Source: Parachlamydiales bacterium (GTDB lineage Bacteria > Chlamydiota > Chlamydiia > Chlamydiales > Rhabdochlamydiaceae). From it: a DNA stretch of 64,000 nt. Made by a program: the position numbers and the translations under genes. Below, piece after piece: positions 24,737 to 35,028 of the stretch. Each line of letters begins with the position of its first letter. Within the stretch, counting starts at the first letter, position 1. The notes under the pieces were generated by a model. That model saw only the letters and a list, made by a program, of their open reading frames with translations. It made no database searches and had not been told where the DNA came from. The stretch is from the NCBI GenBank assembly GCA_020053915.1, contig JAGVMG010000059.1, positions 1 through 64,000 on the forward strand, written 5' to 3'.

Positions 24737-26473
24737 TTATACAGGCGTCGCCTGCGTCAGCCGCAGCTGCAGACCCGATTGTTTCCGCGAGGATCTTTTG
24801 ACTGCAGCTTCGATCACAGGGGGTTGTGCTTCCCAGGTAATGGATCTGCGGGCACGCGTTATTGCAGTGTATAGCACTTGACGTCCAAACGCTTCCGACC
24901 CTTCGGGTACTAAGAGAAGAATTTCATCATACTCGCTGCCTTGGCTTTGATGCACGGAGAGGCAGTAGGCGTAGTCAAATGCGGATAGAGCTAAAGCAGG
25001 GATGATGCGGACCCCCTGTTTTTTATCGGGAAAGAGGGCGTAATCTAATGCGCCGACTTTTCTTAACTTTTCTCCTGACACAATCCTTTTAACAAGAAAG
25101 CCGGTGTCTCCGTTGTAAAGTTGCATCGTGTAGTCATTGCGTGTGATCATGATGGGGACAGCAAGCCATCCGTCTGTAGGACACGATTGCAGAGCCTGCT
25201 GCAACAGGATTTGATTGATAGCATCGACGCCAAAAGGGCCTTGTCGCATACATGAGAGAATTCGAAATTGTTCGTTTAAGGCAAAGAGCACCTGAGGATC
25301 AGGCTGATTTACTGTCGCTTTCGGGAATTTTTCCTGGACAAATTCCGGTAATAGAGAGGCAAACTTTCCTTCGCTGCCCCGTTTCATCTGAAGGTCCGCT
25401 TTGCTCACAGCGCGATTCATATGCTGCATCAAGGCAGTTGTGACCGCAGCGGCATCCCCTTGCTGGATGGCGCTTGCCAAGCTTAGGATCTCGTGTTGCT
25501 CCATTCGGAGAGATTGCACAAGGCGTGTTGTGGGAAAGAGCGCAGCATCGATGAGATCGGCAAAAAAACTTCCCGCTTCGATAGGAGGCAGCTGATCGGG
25601 ATCGCCGATGAGCACGAGCCGCGACCCATTGAGCACCGCTTGGCATAGCCTCGCAAAAAGAGGGGCGTCAATCATGGAACATTCATCGACGAGAATTAAA
25701 TCGGCCTGCAGCGCTGGAGGAGAGTCCTCGCGCGATCTATCCGATTTGACCTGTAACAGAGCGTGGAGCGTCCCTGTTTTTAGATGCGGGATTTCAAGAT
25801 CAGAAAGAAATCGGTGCATGTTTTTTTCGAGATGCGCGACCGCTTTTCCAGTGGGGGCGGCTAAGATGACCCGAAATTGGGATTGCTGCTGAGGAGACAA
25901 GTTCATCATGCACTGCCGCACAAGATGGGCTGCCGTGTAGGTTTTTCCGGTTCCAGGGCCTCCTGTCATGAGAGAAAGCGGGTAATTCATCCCATTGCGA
26001 ACAGCTCTTTGTTGCTCAACGTTGAGATGCTGCGGAGCGGGTGTTTCGGAAAAGATAAAATCTGGAGTGGAGACACTTAAGCGCTGTAAATGCAAGAGCA
26101 CTTCCGATTCGTAGAGCCAGTTTTTTTGCAAATACGCATGAGAGCCCCACAGACAAATTGGCTTCATTGGAATCGTTTGATCCTCGCAAAGAGCAAAAAG
26201 CTCTTTAGGAAGGTGCAGGGCTCCTTCGATTGTCCAGGTGACCAGATCGGAGATGAGCTGAGGCGCTTTGATGCAAAGAGGCGCCAGGGCTGCTGCTAGC
26301 TGCTCTCTATCTAACGGAAGACACACATGTCCACCGCGACTTAATGCCATGAGAAGGGCGATAAAAACTGCAGAGGTGGGAGTATCGTCCGTATTGCTGC
26401 GCGCTAACAGGCGCTCTGCAAAGAGGCGATCGATCGGAGAAATGATATCTACCGCACTTAATTGATCCATCAT
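24737..26473 (-). CDS. recD: Exodeoxyribonuclease V subunit RecD
   Basis: 578 residues from the ATG-ATG pair that overlaps the recB stop by four bases. An SF1B helicase: Walker A LMTGGPGTGKTYTAAHL near 150, ILVDECSMID (Walker B) and LVLIGDPDQLPPIEAG, and the C-terminal FDYAYCLSVHQSQGSEYDEI followed by YTAITRARRSI. RecD is the 5'-3' motor of RecBCD, which processes double-strand ends for recombination and degrades foreign DNA. It is the last gene of recC-recB-recD. The frame extends upstream to 26542, but that lies within recB. Length is close to E. coli RecD (about 608). Confidence 0.94.
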   Translation of the reverse strand: MMDQLSAVDIISPIDRLFAERLLARSNTDDTPTSAVFIALLMALSRGGHVCLPLDREQLAAALAPLCIKAPQLISDLVTWTIEGALHLPKELFALCEDQTIPMKPICLWGSHAYLQKNWLYESEVLLHLQRLSVSTPDFIFSETPAPQHLNVEQQRAVRNGMNYPLSLMTGGPGTGKTYTAAHLVRQCMMNLSPQQQSQFRVILAAPTGKAVAHLEKNMHRFLSDLEIPHLKTGTLHALLQVKSDRSREDSPPALQADLILVDECSMIDAPLFARLCQAVLNGSRLVLIGDPDQLPPIEAGSFFADLIDAALFPTTRLVQSLRMEQHEILSLASAIQQGDAAAVTTALMQHMNRAVSKADLQMKRGSEGKFASLLPEFVQEKFPKATVNQPDPQVLFALNEQFRILSCMRQGPFGVDAINQILLQQALQSCPTDGWLAVPIMITRNDYTMQLYNGDTGFLVKRIVSGEKLRKVGALDYALFPDKKQGVRIIPALALSAFDYAYCLSVHQSQGSEYDEILLLVPEGSEAFGRQVLYTAITRARRSITWEAQPPVIEAAVKRSSRKQSGLQLRLTQATPV

Positions 26474-29400
26474 ACAGGCCTCGGCATGAAATAATGTACA
26501 GCATTCGCGCGGACAAACACGTAGATAGCGCCACCGAAACAACTTTCAAAGGGACGCATGTCAAACAGCTTTACATAGCGGCGCAGCGCTTCCGCGTAGA
26601 GCGAGGCCTGCAGGAAATAATCGTTATTTTGCATAGCTTGGATTAAGTTCTCTTGACGGTAGTCTGTATCGGTGGCGCCCAGGTAGTTGGTCTTCCAATC
26701 GAGCAGATAATATTTCCCCTCATATTCAAAGAAAAGATCCGCAAAACCTTTCATCATTCCTTCCGGAATGGGATAAGCAAACTCAGCCTCTTGGAGCATG
26801 TGATGGGAGGGAATATCCGATAAACAAAATGCATGAGGTGCTGGAACAAGAGGGATCTGCAGCGCGCTTAAGGCTCTTTCTGAGAGAACCTCTTGCCAAG
26901 CTTCAAAAGAGGTGCCTTTCGTCTCTTCTAAAATCAACGCCTGAATCCGACCTGTCTGCAATGGAGAGTGCCACCCTGCGCGTAAGATCTTTTCGATAAT
27001 CCTGTGAAATAACAAACCCGTTTCCGCACCAAGCGGTAAGGAATGTGCGGTTGGAAAAAGAGAGAGCTCGGGAGCTCTAAGTAGAGTGCTACCGCCCCGC
27101 TTCTCTGCTAGTGCGGAAAAAGAACGAGAGACCTCCTGTTTAAACTGCAGATTCAAGGGAAGAGGGGGAACAAGTGCGCTAGAGCCTGTAAAAGGGAGTT
27201 CTGGACAGGTGACTGTAGCTGTATCGGCCAAAGAATAGGTAATCGAGGCTTCATTTCCTAAGACCTCGAGACATTCTGTCAGAGAGGGGAGATCGAGCTG
27301 TTTGATCTCGTGATAGAGATCATCAGCTCCTCTCAAGTGTGCGAAAAACAGTTCGCAGGCGGAGGCATGCCCCAGCTTTAAACTCTCTTTGTTGCCTTGA
27401 TTGAGGGCAAAGGGAACGTAGACTCGCGTTTTAGCACGCGTGAGCGCCACGTAGAACTGGCGCAGTTTTTCTGCGTCCGATTCTTCGATCGCCCTCTGAC
27501 ACCCAAGATGCTGCGGATCATAGACGGAAATTTGTGCCCTGCCCTCTTCTTTGACGACAATCTCTTCTTTCGGTCCTCCGCGCGAGGCGAGCCCTAAAGC
27601 AAAAACAGTATCGAATTCGAGCCCTTTGCTCAAATGGGTCGTCATGAGAAGAACACTTCCCTTTTCCTCTGAAACGCGGATCTTCAACCAGCTCTCTTCT
27701 TCTGGATCAAGCTCTTTTAACCCCTCCAGGAAAAGAAAAAGGCTATCTTTTGAACATTTATGCGCAATCTCGTGTTCAATCAAAATTTCCACAAGCTGCC
27801 GCAGATCGGAATAAAGGGAAAGATCTCCTCGCGAAAGAATCTCTCGGTTGACTCTTAAACGGTGAATAAACTCTTGAAAAAAGCAGGCAAACCCGCGCTG
27901 AGAGAGGATCTCAGAAAGCTCGAGAAGCTGCGCTTTAAAACGCCAGAGTGTCTCATTATCAGTATCCTGTTGCACCGCATCGACATCTTTTCCGAGAAGC
28001 GGTCCTGCAAGGAGGCGTTTGAGTGCGCTTAAGTCTTGGGGAGAGATCGCTGCTTCGAGAAGCTCTAAAAGAGCAGAGTAAGCAACGGTATCGGTCAGCG
28101 AGCCACCTCTTTTAATACAGGCGGGGATGTTGTATTGTTTCAAAAAGGCATACAGCTGACGAGCTTGGTAGCGATCTTTCACAAGCACCGCAAACTTGTC
28201 CCAATCTTTATTTTCCGTTTGCTTTAAGGTCCAAATTTCTTGAGCGATGAAAGGAAAAAACGCCTCTTCCTGCATCTGTTCGGTGGGCCATTTTTTGGTG
28301 AGGTGAGTTGCAATGCCTGTTGCTAAGAAAAAATGCACGCTTCCGCGATTGGAGACAGAGGACTCCTCAGGGGGGTGAAAAGCTTTGACGGGCGGCACGG
28401 AGAGGGTGGATCCCTGAGCGGGAAGGCGCATCCACCCCTTGCCTTCGTGTGCGCAAAAAAGACGGTTTAGCGCGTCTACAAGTGTGGCAGAAGAACGGAA
28501 GTTAGTGTCTAAATAAGCATGGCTTTGCTCTCCTAGCTGAGAGGCAGCGGCAAGATAGGTGTAGACATCTGCATTGCGAAACGCATAGATCGACTGCTTG
28601 GGATCGCCGACAAGACAAACCGCTTGCATCTGTTCGTTTAAGAACAACTTCTGAAAAATCTCCCACTGCACGGGATCGGTATCTTGAAACTCATCGATGA
28701 TCGCAGCGCGGATCCTCGAGCGCACTTTCTCAACAAATTCTGGAAAGGCAAGCGCTGCTTGCATTCTTTTTAAGAGATCATCCGGAGAAAACTGCTCCTG
28801 CTGCTGACTCACTTCTTGACAGACCTCTTGACAGTCGCGCGCTAGCCCTAAAAAAATCTTCCCCGGATGAGACCCTTCTTTGAGAAGCGGGAGCAGGGTG
28901 CTCTGCAGCTTTAGGAGAAGTTCGGGATAATGTAATTGAGAAAAGTCGGGCAGCTTCGCCTTCTTCATGAGCTTTTCGGGAACCATCTTTTCCAAAAACA
29001 ATTCCTCTTGAGAGAGCAAATGATCAAACTCTTCATGCGTACAGCTTTTGTGAGCGAGAATCTTGCCGAGAAGAAGAGCATTTTCTTCATGAATATGTGG
29101 CTTCATGTCGTAATAGCACACTTTAAGAGCGAGAAAATCATCGAGCCACGGATGCAGTTCGATCGCCTCAAGGCGGGACAACGCCTCTTGGAAACGCTGA
29201 TACAAGGTCTCAAATGAGGAAAATGGATAAATCTCTTGATGGCGACCCACAGTGCGGTAGAGTGACTGCACCAGCTTGCCAATCTTCCAGTGGTGCCGCT
29301 TTAATACACGCGTGATCTGTGAAGTGCTGTAGGCGGGCATCTTTAACTTATCGCGCAGCGTTTCGCGGATCTTCGCTGTGATGAGCCCTCGTTGTTCCCC

Positions 29401-29844
29401 TTCTTCTGGAGATGGAGGATCAAAGGCAATTTTCGCTTCGAAGGCGCACTCAGAGAGCATCCGATGACAAAACCCATGCACTGTAAAAATCTGCGCTTGA
29501 TCAAACGAGATGAGCGCTTCAGCGATTCGTGTGAGCGCTCCATCAATCGCATCCGGCCCTTTTTCGATCAGTGCGAGGAGATAGTCCCACTCGGATTCTC
29601 TTGCCTTAAGAGCCTGTTGAGTGCGGATTAAATTCTTGCGAATGCGCAGTTTTAGCTCTCGAGTGGAAGCGCGCGTAAAGGTGACAACGAGGATCTGATC
29701 GATTGTTAAAGGCGCCTTTCCTTCGAAAAGCAATCGGGTGACCAAGTGTTCAATGGCAAAAGTCTTTCCCGTGCCAGCAGAAGCCTCTAAAAAATGAGTG
29801 CCGTAGACGTTGAGATCGCGCGCGAGGACATCAAACTTCCGCAT
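26470..29844 (-). CDS. recB: Exodeoxyribonuclease V subunit RecB
   Basis: 1124 residues. Walker A is ASAGTGKTFAIEHL (21-34); UvrD-like motifs follow: AIIDEFQDTDPVQWEIF, VGDPKQSIYAFRNADVYTY, LMTTHLSKGLEFDTVFALGL and FYVALTRAKTRVYV. The C-terminal nuclease domain is present with FADLFFEYEGKYYLLDWKTN, carrying the D...D-x-K residues that cut DNA. RecB is the 3'-5' motor and the nuclease of RecBCD. The ATG at 29844 has GGAGG in the end of recC, with 14 bases of overlap, so translation is coupled. No missing key residues are seen. Confidence 0.95.
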   Translation of the reverse strand: MRKFDVLARDLNVYGTHFLEASAGTGKTFAIEHLVTRLLFEGKAPLTIDQILVVTFTRASTRELKLRIRKNLIRTQQALKARESEWDYLLALIEKGPDAIDGALTRIAEALISFDQAQIFTVHGFCHRMLSECAFEAKIAFDPPSPEEGEQRGLITAKIRETLRDKLKMPAYSTSQITRVLKRHHWKIGKLVQSLYRTVGRHQEIYPFSSFETLYQRFQEALSRLEAIELHPWLDDFLALKVCYYDMKPHIHEENALLLGKILAHKSCTHEEFDHLLSQEELFLEKMVPEKLMKKAKLPDFSQLHYPELLLKLQSTLLPLLKEGSHPGKIFLGLARDCQEVCQEVSQQQEQFSPDDLLKRMQAALAFPEFVEKVRSRIRAAIIDEFQDTDPVQWEIFQKLFLNEQMQAVCLVGDPKQSIYAFRNADVYTYLAAASQLGEQSHAYLDTNFRSSATLVDALNRLFCAHEGKGWMRLPAQGSTLSVPPVKAFHPPEESSVSNRGSVHFFLATGIATHLTKKWPTEQMQEEAFFPFIAQEIWTLKQTENKDWDKFAVLVKDRYQARQLYAFLKQYNIPACIKRGGSLTDTVAYSALLELLEAAISPQDLSALKRLLAGPLLGKDVDAVQQDTDNETLWRFKAQLLELSEILSQRGFACFFQEFIHRLRVNREILSRGDLSLYSDLRQLVEILIEHEIAHKCSKDSLFLFLEGLKELDPEEESWLKIRVSEEKGSVLLMTTHLSKGLEFDTVFALGLASRGGPKEEIVVKEEGRAQISVYDPQHLGCQRAIEESDAEKLRQFYVALTRAKTRVYVPFALNQGNKESLKLGHASACELFFAHLRGADDLYHEIKQLDLPSLTECLEVLGNEASITYSLADTATVTCPELPFTGSSALVPPLPLNLQFKQEVSRSFSALAEKRGGSTLLRAPELSLFPTAHSLPLGAETGLLFHRIIEKILRAGWHSPLQTGRIQALILEETKGTSFEAWQEVLSERALSALQIPLVPAPHAFCLSDIPSHHMLQEAEFAYPIPEGMMKGFADLFFEYEGKYYLLDWKTNYLGATDTDYRQENLIQAMQNNDYFLQASLYAEALRRYVKLFDMRPFESCFGGAIYVFVRANAVHYFMPRPV

Positions 29845-32800
29845 GTTTTTCCTCCTTTGTGAGCCAAAGGTCGATCATCGGCTGAAATGTGCGCACTAAA
29901 TCGTCCTTCCAAAGCGAGTACACCTCTAAAGCACTTGGAAAGGCCTCTCTTCTTTTCATCCAAAGCAACGCCTCATCGACATATCCCGAGCTACTTTCAC
30001 CCACCTTAGCGATCAGTTTTTCCAGCTCTTGAGGTCCCTGCATGAGAAGCGCTTGAGCCCATTCGGGCATCAGCAGAGAAAGTTCAGCACACGACCGTTC
30101 AGCGTAGCTGAGATAATGGCTCAGAAGAAGAGCAGGTCGATCGACCTTTCCCGATTTATACTTGCCATTTTTGGTCCATAGGACCCCTTTGTCCTGTTCT
30201 GCAAACAAGGGGAGGTTGAGATAGACCAAAAATAAGGGCCAACATTTTACCGCATCGATTACCCCGTCTTTTCCATCAAATAACATCCCTTGCGGGAAGA
30301 GGTTCTCAAGTTTTCCAATGACACGCACCTCTCTTCCTTCTGCCATCGGGACTTTAAGCGCGGGCAAAATCCAATGATTTCCCTCGCAGAGGATCGGCTC
30401 TCTACAAGAAGGGGAAAGTTCCACAGAAAAACACGTTTCAGGATCAAACTGAAACCTGTGCAAATGGGTTTTAAGGGCTTGCGCCTCCTCTTCCATTTGC
30501 TGAACTGCAATGGGATGAAACGCTCCTAAAGGAAGCGCGCCTTGCGCCTTTAATGCATTCCAGCGCGCGGGCAAGGTGCCTTTGACGGTCATTTTGCGCA
30601 GCTTCGATTTTAACAGGGGGGAAAGAACAAACTCTGAATGCTCTTCCTCCTCTTCAAACCGGAAAAAAATTCCCAGCGCCTCTTGCAGATAGAATTTGAG
30701 GGGATTTCGTGCGAGAGCAGCGAGCTTGCGCACTTCAAACACCGCCACTTTCTCCGAAAGAACTCTCGGCTTAAAAGGTTCAAGGGAGTGGTGGGGCCCC
30801 GCATAGGACTCTGCTGCCTTATACTGCTCTTGCGAATAGCTCTGCATCCGGGAAGAGGTGGAAAAATAGGCTGGGTCCAAGGGCAATGTGGGATGATGGA
30901 AAAAGATCTTATCCCCATCGATCTCATATGATTCTGCCAAGAGAGCTTGAAGCTCTTGGACGAGAAGGGAGGGCCCCTGATCTTTTTGATCCTGTGCATT
31001 GACCCGCTCGAAACTTGAGACAAACACATCTTGGGCTAAACAGAGGTGCTCTAAAAACAGAAAGCGGTCCTGATCGAGAGATTGAGGGATATATTCCGTT
31101 TTGAGTTCCGAAAGAGAACTTTTCTTTTCTGCCCGGGGAAAGGAGGCTTCATCCATCCCGAGCAGCCAAATAACACGCGCAGGCTGGATGGCGTTCTCAT
31201 CTAGAGAAGCAAAAGTCACCTTCTGCAGCTCCCCTAGAGAAAATGTTCCCCGGCTTTGGTGCTCAAGATGAGTCAAGAGCCTCTGGATGCTCGCATAGGT
31301 GAAACAGCGCTCCTGGACACAATTTAATCCCAAAGCGAGGCGCTTGAGCTGAGCTACAAAAGGATCTTGGGTGACGTTGGGTTGAAAATAGCGCAGAATA
31401 AGGTGCTCACACAGGCTGATCCATTCCGAAATGGACCGGGGCGTTTCATGAGACAATAGCTCCACGTCTTCATGCAGCATCTGCATTAACCGCATGAACT
31501 TACCCAATAGATCCATCTCCGTTAGGTCGATGATCGGACAGGGCCATACGGGAAGAGAGCCCTCCGCAAAAGCGGCCTCTTCGTCAGGGATCATCGCAAG
31601 CCCAAAGAGCAGCCGATCTAAGCCATAGACCCACGTCCCCATTTCAGAAACCTCTTCCTCGGCATCCCATCCTGCGCGGATCTTTGCCAAACGGACCCAC
31701 CTTCGCACCGCAGCCACCTCTTCTAAAGTCAACTCTGCTTTCTCGACAAAGGATCGAAATTGAAAGAGCTTCATCACCTCTTCTGCAGAAAACCGCGCTT
31801 TTGCCAAAGAAAATAGATGGATAAACCCGAGGCTAAGATCAGAGTGCCCTGTCCCTTGAATCCCATGGATGCTATAGGGCAGCTGTCCGCCGCCAAAGAC
31901 CATGTGGATTAAGGGGGCATAAAGCTCAATATCTGGTGCTAAAACCAGAATATCGCGCGGACTAAACCCGCGCTTGTCCATGATGCCGCAAAGCGCATCA
32001 TGAAGCACTTCGACCTCTCTTAATTTCGACGGAACAGAATGGAATTGAATCGAAACATCATCCGGGGCTTTTTCCATGGGAGTAAGATGGAGATGCAACA
32101 GATCTCTCTGCACATGCGCGAGCAGTGTTTTCGCTTGCGGCTCGATGTAAGAAGATTCCACCACCATCCGGTCGCGATCAAAGATTTTCATCGCCTCGCG
32201 CCCTAACTTCCCCCAATTGGCAAGCAGCGGATGGCTTTTTTTCTCCAACTGCTGATTGCGAAACAGATCTTCTTTGTCGGAAGAGAGATCTTCCCAATAC
32301 TGTGCACAGAACGAGAGCTGATAGAAGGCCGCGTTTAACGGCTCAAAAAATGAAACGTAGACCGCAGGTAAAAAGTTAAAGCCAAAGAGATGGACCTGAA
32401 AATCGCAAGAAAAACGTCCCTCAAACGCTTTGCAGGGATAAGTCCACGGAGTTTGATCGGAAAAAAGACGGCGCCACAGACTTTGCTGCCACCCTTTTTT
32501 CTTAAGCCATCCCTCCAAAGAAGTAGCTCCATACAGCCCATAGCAGCTAAAAAGCCGACTCAACTGATCGCACAAGGCTCCTAACCGCCGCGTATTGCGT
32601 GTGGATTTTTCAAGGTAAGCGCACATAGGCTCTAGCGATGGATCATTATCTTCTTCCAATGCAGACACAATGAGCGCTTCTAACTGCATCGAAAGCTCTA
32701 AAAAGGAAGGGACCCGCTTCGAAGCATTCATCCCAATCAACCCAAACAATTCCACAAAGCTCTGAGGAAGTGTTAAAATTTGCATTCCCATTGCCACCTG

Positions 32801-32971
32801 AAAGCGGGGATGCCGTGCAAAATAAGAGAGCAAAAATCCTTTCATCTCATCATGGGGAACCACGATCAGTCGTCGCTCAAATGGGCGCGTGAGCTCCCCA
32901 AAGAGGCGCACCCCGAGCTGCTCGGCCAACATTTCCAAACGGTTGCTGTAAATGACTTCAGGATAATGCAT
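29831..32971 (-). CDS. recC: Exodeoxyribonuclease V subunit RecC
   Basis: 1046 residues from the ATG at 32971, giving MHYPEVIYSNRLEMLAEQL, which matches the usual RecC opening (Y/H-SNRL-x-x-L); an upstream TTG at 33007 would add 12 residues and is less likely. Inactive helicase-like motifs such as VIWLLGMDEASFPR and DRFLFLEHLCLAQ are visible, as is the C-terminal region that mimics the RecB nuclease fold. RecC holds the complex together and recognises Chi. First gene of the recCBD operon, divergent from the LplT-like gene. Confidence 0.93.
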   Translation of the reverse strand: MHYPEVIYSNRLEMLAEQLGVRLFGELTRPFERRLIVVPHDEMKGFLLSYFARHPRFQVAMGMQILTLPQSFVELFGLIGMNASKRVPSFLELSMQLEALIVSALEEDNDPSLEPMCAYLEKSTRNTRRLGALCDQLSRLFSCYGLYGATSLEGWLKKKGWQQSLWRRLFSDQTPWTYPCKAFEGRFSCDFQVHLFGFNFLPAVYVSFFEPLNAAFYQLSFCAQYWEDLSSDKEDLFRNQQLEKKSHPLLANWGKLGREAMKIFDRDRMVVESSYIEPQAKTLLAHVQRDLLHLHLTPMEKAPDDVSIQFHSVPSKLREVEVLHDALCGIMDKRGFSPRDILVLAPDIELYAPLIHMVFGGGQLPYSIHGIQGTGHSDLSLGFIHLFSLAKARFSAEEVMKLFQFRSFVEKAELTLEEVAAVRRWVRLAKIRAGWDAEEEVSEMGTWVYGLDRLLFGLAMIPDEEAAFAEGSLPVWPCPIIDLTEMDLLGKFMRLMQMLHEDVELLSHETPRSISEWISLCEHLILRYFQPNVTQDPFVAQLKRLALGLNCVQERCFTYASIQRLLTHLEHQSRGTFSLGELQKVTFASLDENAIQPARVIWLLGMDEASFPRAEKKSSLSELKTEYIPQSLDQDRFLFLEHLCLAQDVFVSSFERVNAQDQKDQGPSLLVQELQALLAESYEIDGDKIFFHHPTLPLDPAYFSTSSRMQSYSQEQYKAAESYAGPHHSLEPFKPRVLSEKVAVFEVRKLAALARNPLKFYLQEALGIFFRFEEEEEHSEFVLSPLLKSKLRKMTVKGTLPARWNALKAQGALPLGAFHPIAVQQMEEEAQALKTHLHRFQFDPETCFSVELSPSCREPILCEGNHWILPALKVPMAEGREVRVIGKLENLFPQGMLFDGKDGVIDAVKCWPLFLVYLNLPLFAEQDKGVLWTKNGKYKSGKVDRPALLLSHYLSYAERSCAELSLLMPEWAQALLMQGPQELEKLIAKVGESSSGYVDEALLWMKRREAFPSALEVYSLWKDDLVRTFQPMIDLWLTKEEKHAEV

Positions 32972-33097
32972 ATTCCACACAATACCACATCCACGTGAAC
33001 GATTCAACTTGCTCGGTTATGCTGCTTCCACTCTACTAGAGCGGAAACAGGCGCCGCAAAAAATCTCTTCTGAAGTTGTTTGTGTATATTATTAAAA

Positions 33098-34855
33098 ATG
33101 TTAGTATCGGAAAAAACCTCGAAATTATCTATGAAATTTACATCAGGCACTAGGTCATCGAAACCGAACATCTTTCAAAAGATGTTCAACATTAAAACCA
33201 ATCACAATCATGCGCTTAACTGGCTGAACGTCACGCAATTTCTTGGGGTCATTAATGATAACGTCTTTAAATTCGTCATGGCGTTCTTGCTGATCGATGC
33301 TCTCGGCAGAGATCAAGCAAGTAACATTTTATCTGCGACAGGCGCGATCTATGTCATCCCGTTCCTTCTCTTTTCTTCTTCTGCGGGAATTCTAGCTGAC
33401 CGATTTAGCAAACAACGCCTACTTGTCGTGATGAAAGCTGCTGAAATTATCGTCATGATTCTCGCGATCTTCGCCTTTGCTTCAAAATCCACATGGATGT
33501 GTTACTCCCTTCTCTTTGTTCTTGCCACGCATAGCGCCATGTTCGGCCCGTCTAAATATGGAATCATTCCAGAGCTTGTCACTGCTGATAAAGTCTCGCG
33601 CGCCAACGGACTCATCACCTCGTTTACCTATCTTGCAATCATCATCGGCACATTTCTCGCTTCATTTCTGACGGAGGTCACCGATCGGCACTTTACTTGG
33701 ATTGCAGGTTTTTGTTTGCTTGTTGCCATCGGGGGATTTTTCTCCTCGCTCTTCATCAGAAAAACAGATCCGCAAGGGTCAAACAAGAAAATGAATATCT
33801 TTTTTGTGCGGGAAATTTACCACACTCTTGTGCACTGCCGTACGCAAAAACACCTTCTGCCCTCGATTTTTGGATCCGCTTACTTTCTTTTCATTGGAGC
33901 TTTTACACAGCTGAACATCATTCCTTTCGCAATTAATTCTTTGCATTTAAGCGAAGTCGACGGAGGCTATCTCTTTCTCGCAACGGCCTTAGGAATCGCT
34001 GCTGGATCGTATCTAGGAGGAAAGGCCTCGCGCAAACGGATCGAATTAGGACTCTCTTGCCTTGCAGGAACTGGGATTGCACTCTTTTTCATCCTGCTCG
34101 CTCTTTTTCCCTCGAACATTTACCTAGTTACCCTCTTTTTAGTCTTCATCGGGATCCTCGGCGGAGTGTTCATCGTCCCCTTCGACACCTTTATCCAGCT
34201 CAATAGCGCTGATGAAAAACGGGGCCAAACAATTGCCGCAGCAAACTTCTTAAGCTTTGCGGGTGTTTTAGTCGCTTCGATTTCCCTCTATCTCTTTACT
34301 CAAATTTTCGACCTCTCCTCTTCTCACAGTTTCGGCTTAATCGGCATTCTAACGCTATGCGTTACCTTTACGCTCACTCTACGCTTATCAGATCTCTCCC
34401 TTTCCTTCCTTTCTCGAAAAGTCTTCCACCCCCTCCTCCGCTACCGCCACCCCAACATCGACGCAATCGAAAAAGCGTCCAATCCGGTTCTCGTGCTCGT
34501 CAATGGCAATTGGCTCAATGCCTTCTTGCTTCTAGGCTCCGTTCCCTCCGCGCACCTTTTGATTCCCACCTCGCGCACCACACGCAAACACTGGTTTCTT
34601 AAACTGTTTTACTCGATCCATTTTATCCCGGAAGCTCAAAGTGTCGAAGCACTTCTCAATGAGGTCAAAGAATTCCAAAAAGATGGCGTGATCCCTTGCG
34701 TGCTGATCGATAAACCTCTCCTGCACCAACCTCAGGCTCTATTAACGCGGATCGTCGATTTCTTTCAGCGCTCCTCAGTCCAATTTTTCCAACTCTCTGT
34801 CGAGAGTTCTTCCCTCTTTTCTGCGAAGACATTGCGCATCACCCAAGTCCGTTAA
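33098..34855 (+). CDS. LplT-like MFS transporter with extra C-terminal domain
   Basis: About 585 residues. Residues 50-430 form a 12-helix major facilitator domain that starts WLNVTQFLGVINDNVFKFVMAFLL, very like the lysophospholipid transporter LplT (QFLSAxADN). GPSKYGIIPELV is also LplT-like. The last ~165 residues are a soluble domain (NPVLVLVNGNWLNAFLLLG, CVLIDKPLLHQPQALLTRIV) that I do not recognise. The likely role is flipping or uptake of lysophospholipids for membrane repair, or scavenging host lipids. A homologous MFS gene sits beside recC in Chlamydia trachomatis (CT641, from memory). Start choice is weak: ATGs at 33098, 33131 and 33182 all lack a good ribosome site. Confidence 0.85.
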   Translation: MLVSEKTSKLSMKFTSGTRSSKPNIFQKMFNIKTNHNHALNWLNVTQFLGVINDNVFKFVMAFLLIDALGRDQASNILSATGAIYVIPFLLFSSSAGILADRFSKQRLLVVMKAAEIIVMILAIFAFASKSTWMCYSLLFVLATHSAMFGPSKYGIIPELVTADKVSRANGLITSFTYLAIIIGTFLASFLTEVTDRHFTWIAGFCLLVAIGGFFSSLFIRKTDPQGSNKKMNIFFVREIYHTLVHCRTQKHLLPSIFGSAYFLFIGAFTQLNIIPFAINSLHLSEVDGGYLFLATALGIAAGSYLGGKASRKRIELGLSCLAGTGIALFFILLALFPSNIYLVTLFLVFIGILGGVFIVPFDTFIQLNSADEKRGQTIAAANFLSFAGVLVASISLYLFTQIFDLSSSHSFGLIGILTLCVTFTLTLRLSDLSLSFLSRKVFHPLLRYRHPNIDAIEKASNPVLVLVNGNWLNAFLLLGSVPSAHLLIPTSRTTRKHWFLKLFYSIHFIPEAQSVEALLNEVKEFQKDGVIPCVLIDKPLLHQPQALLTRIVDFFQRSSVQFFQLSVESSSLFSAKTLRITQVR

Positions 34856-35028
34856 TACCGAAAAAGCGATGTCTTACAATTGGATCTCACGTCTCATTCA
34901 TTTTTTTTCAGCGGTCAAAATAGCATTTTCGTCTATAGTTTCTCGTAAAATTTTCTTAGAAAATTGTTGAAAATAAAGACTTCGTTCGTTAAGAATTTGT
35001 AAATACATGTTAAACGGGAGGTAAAAAC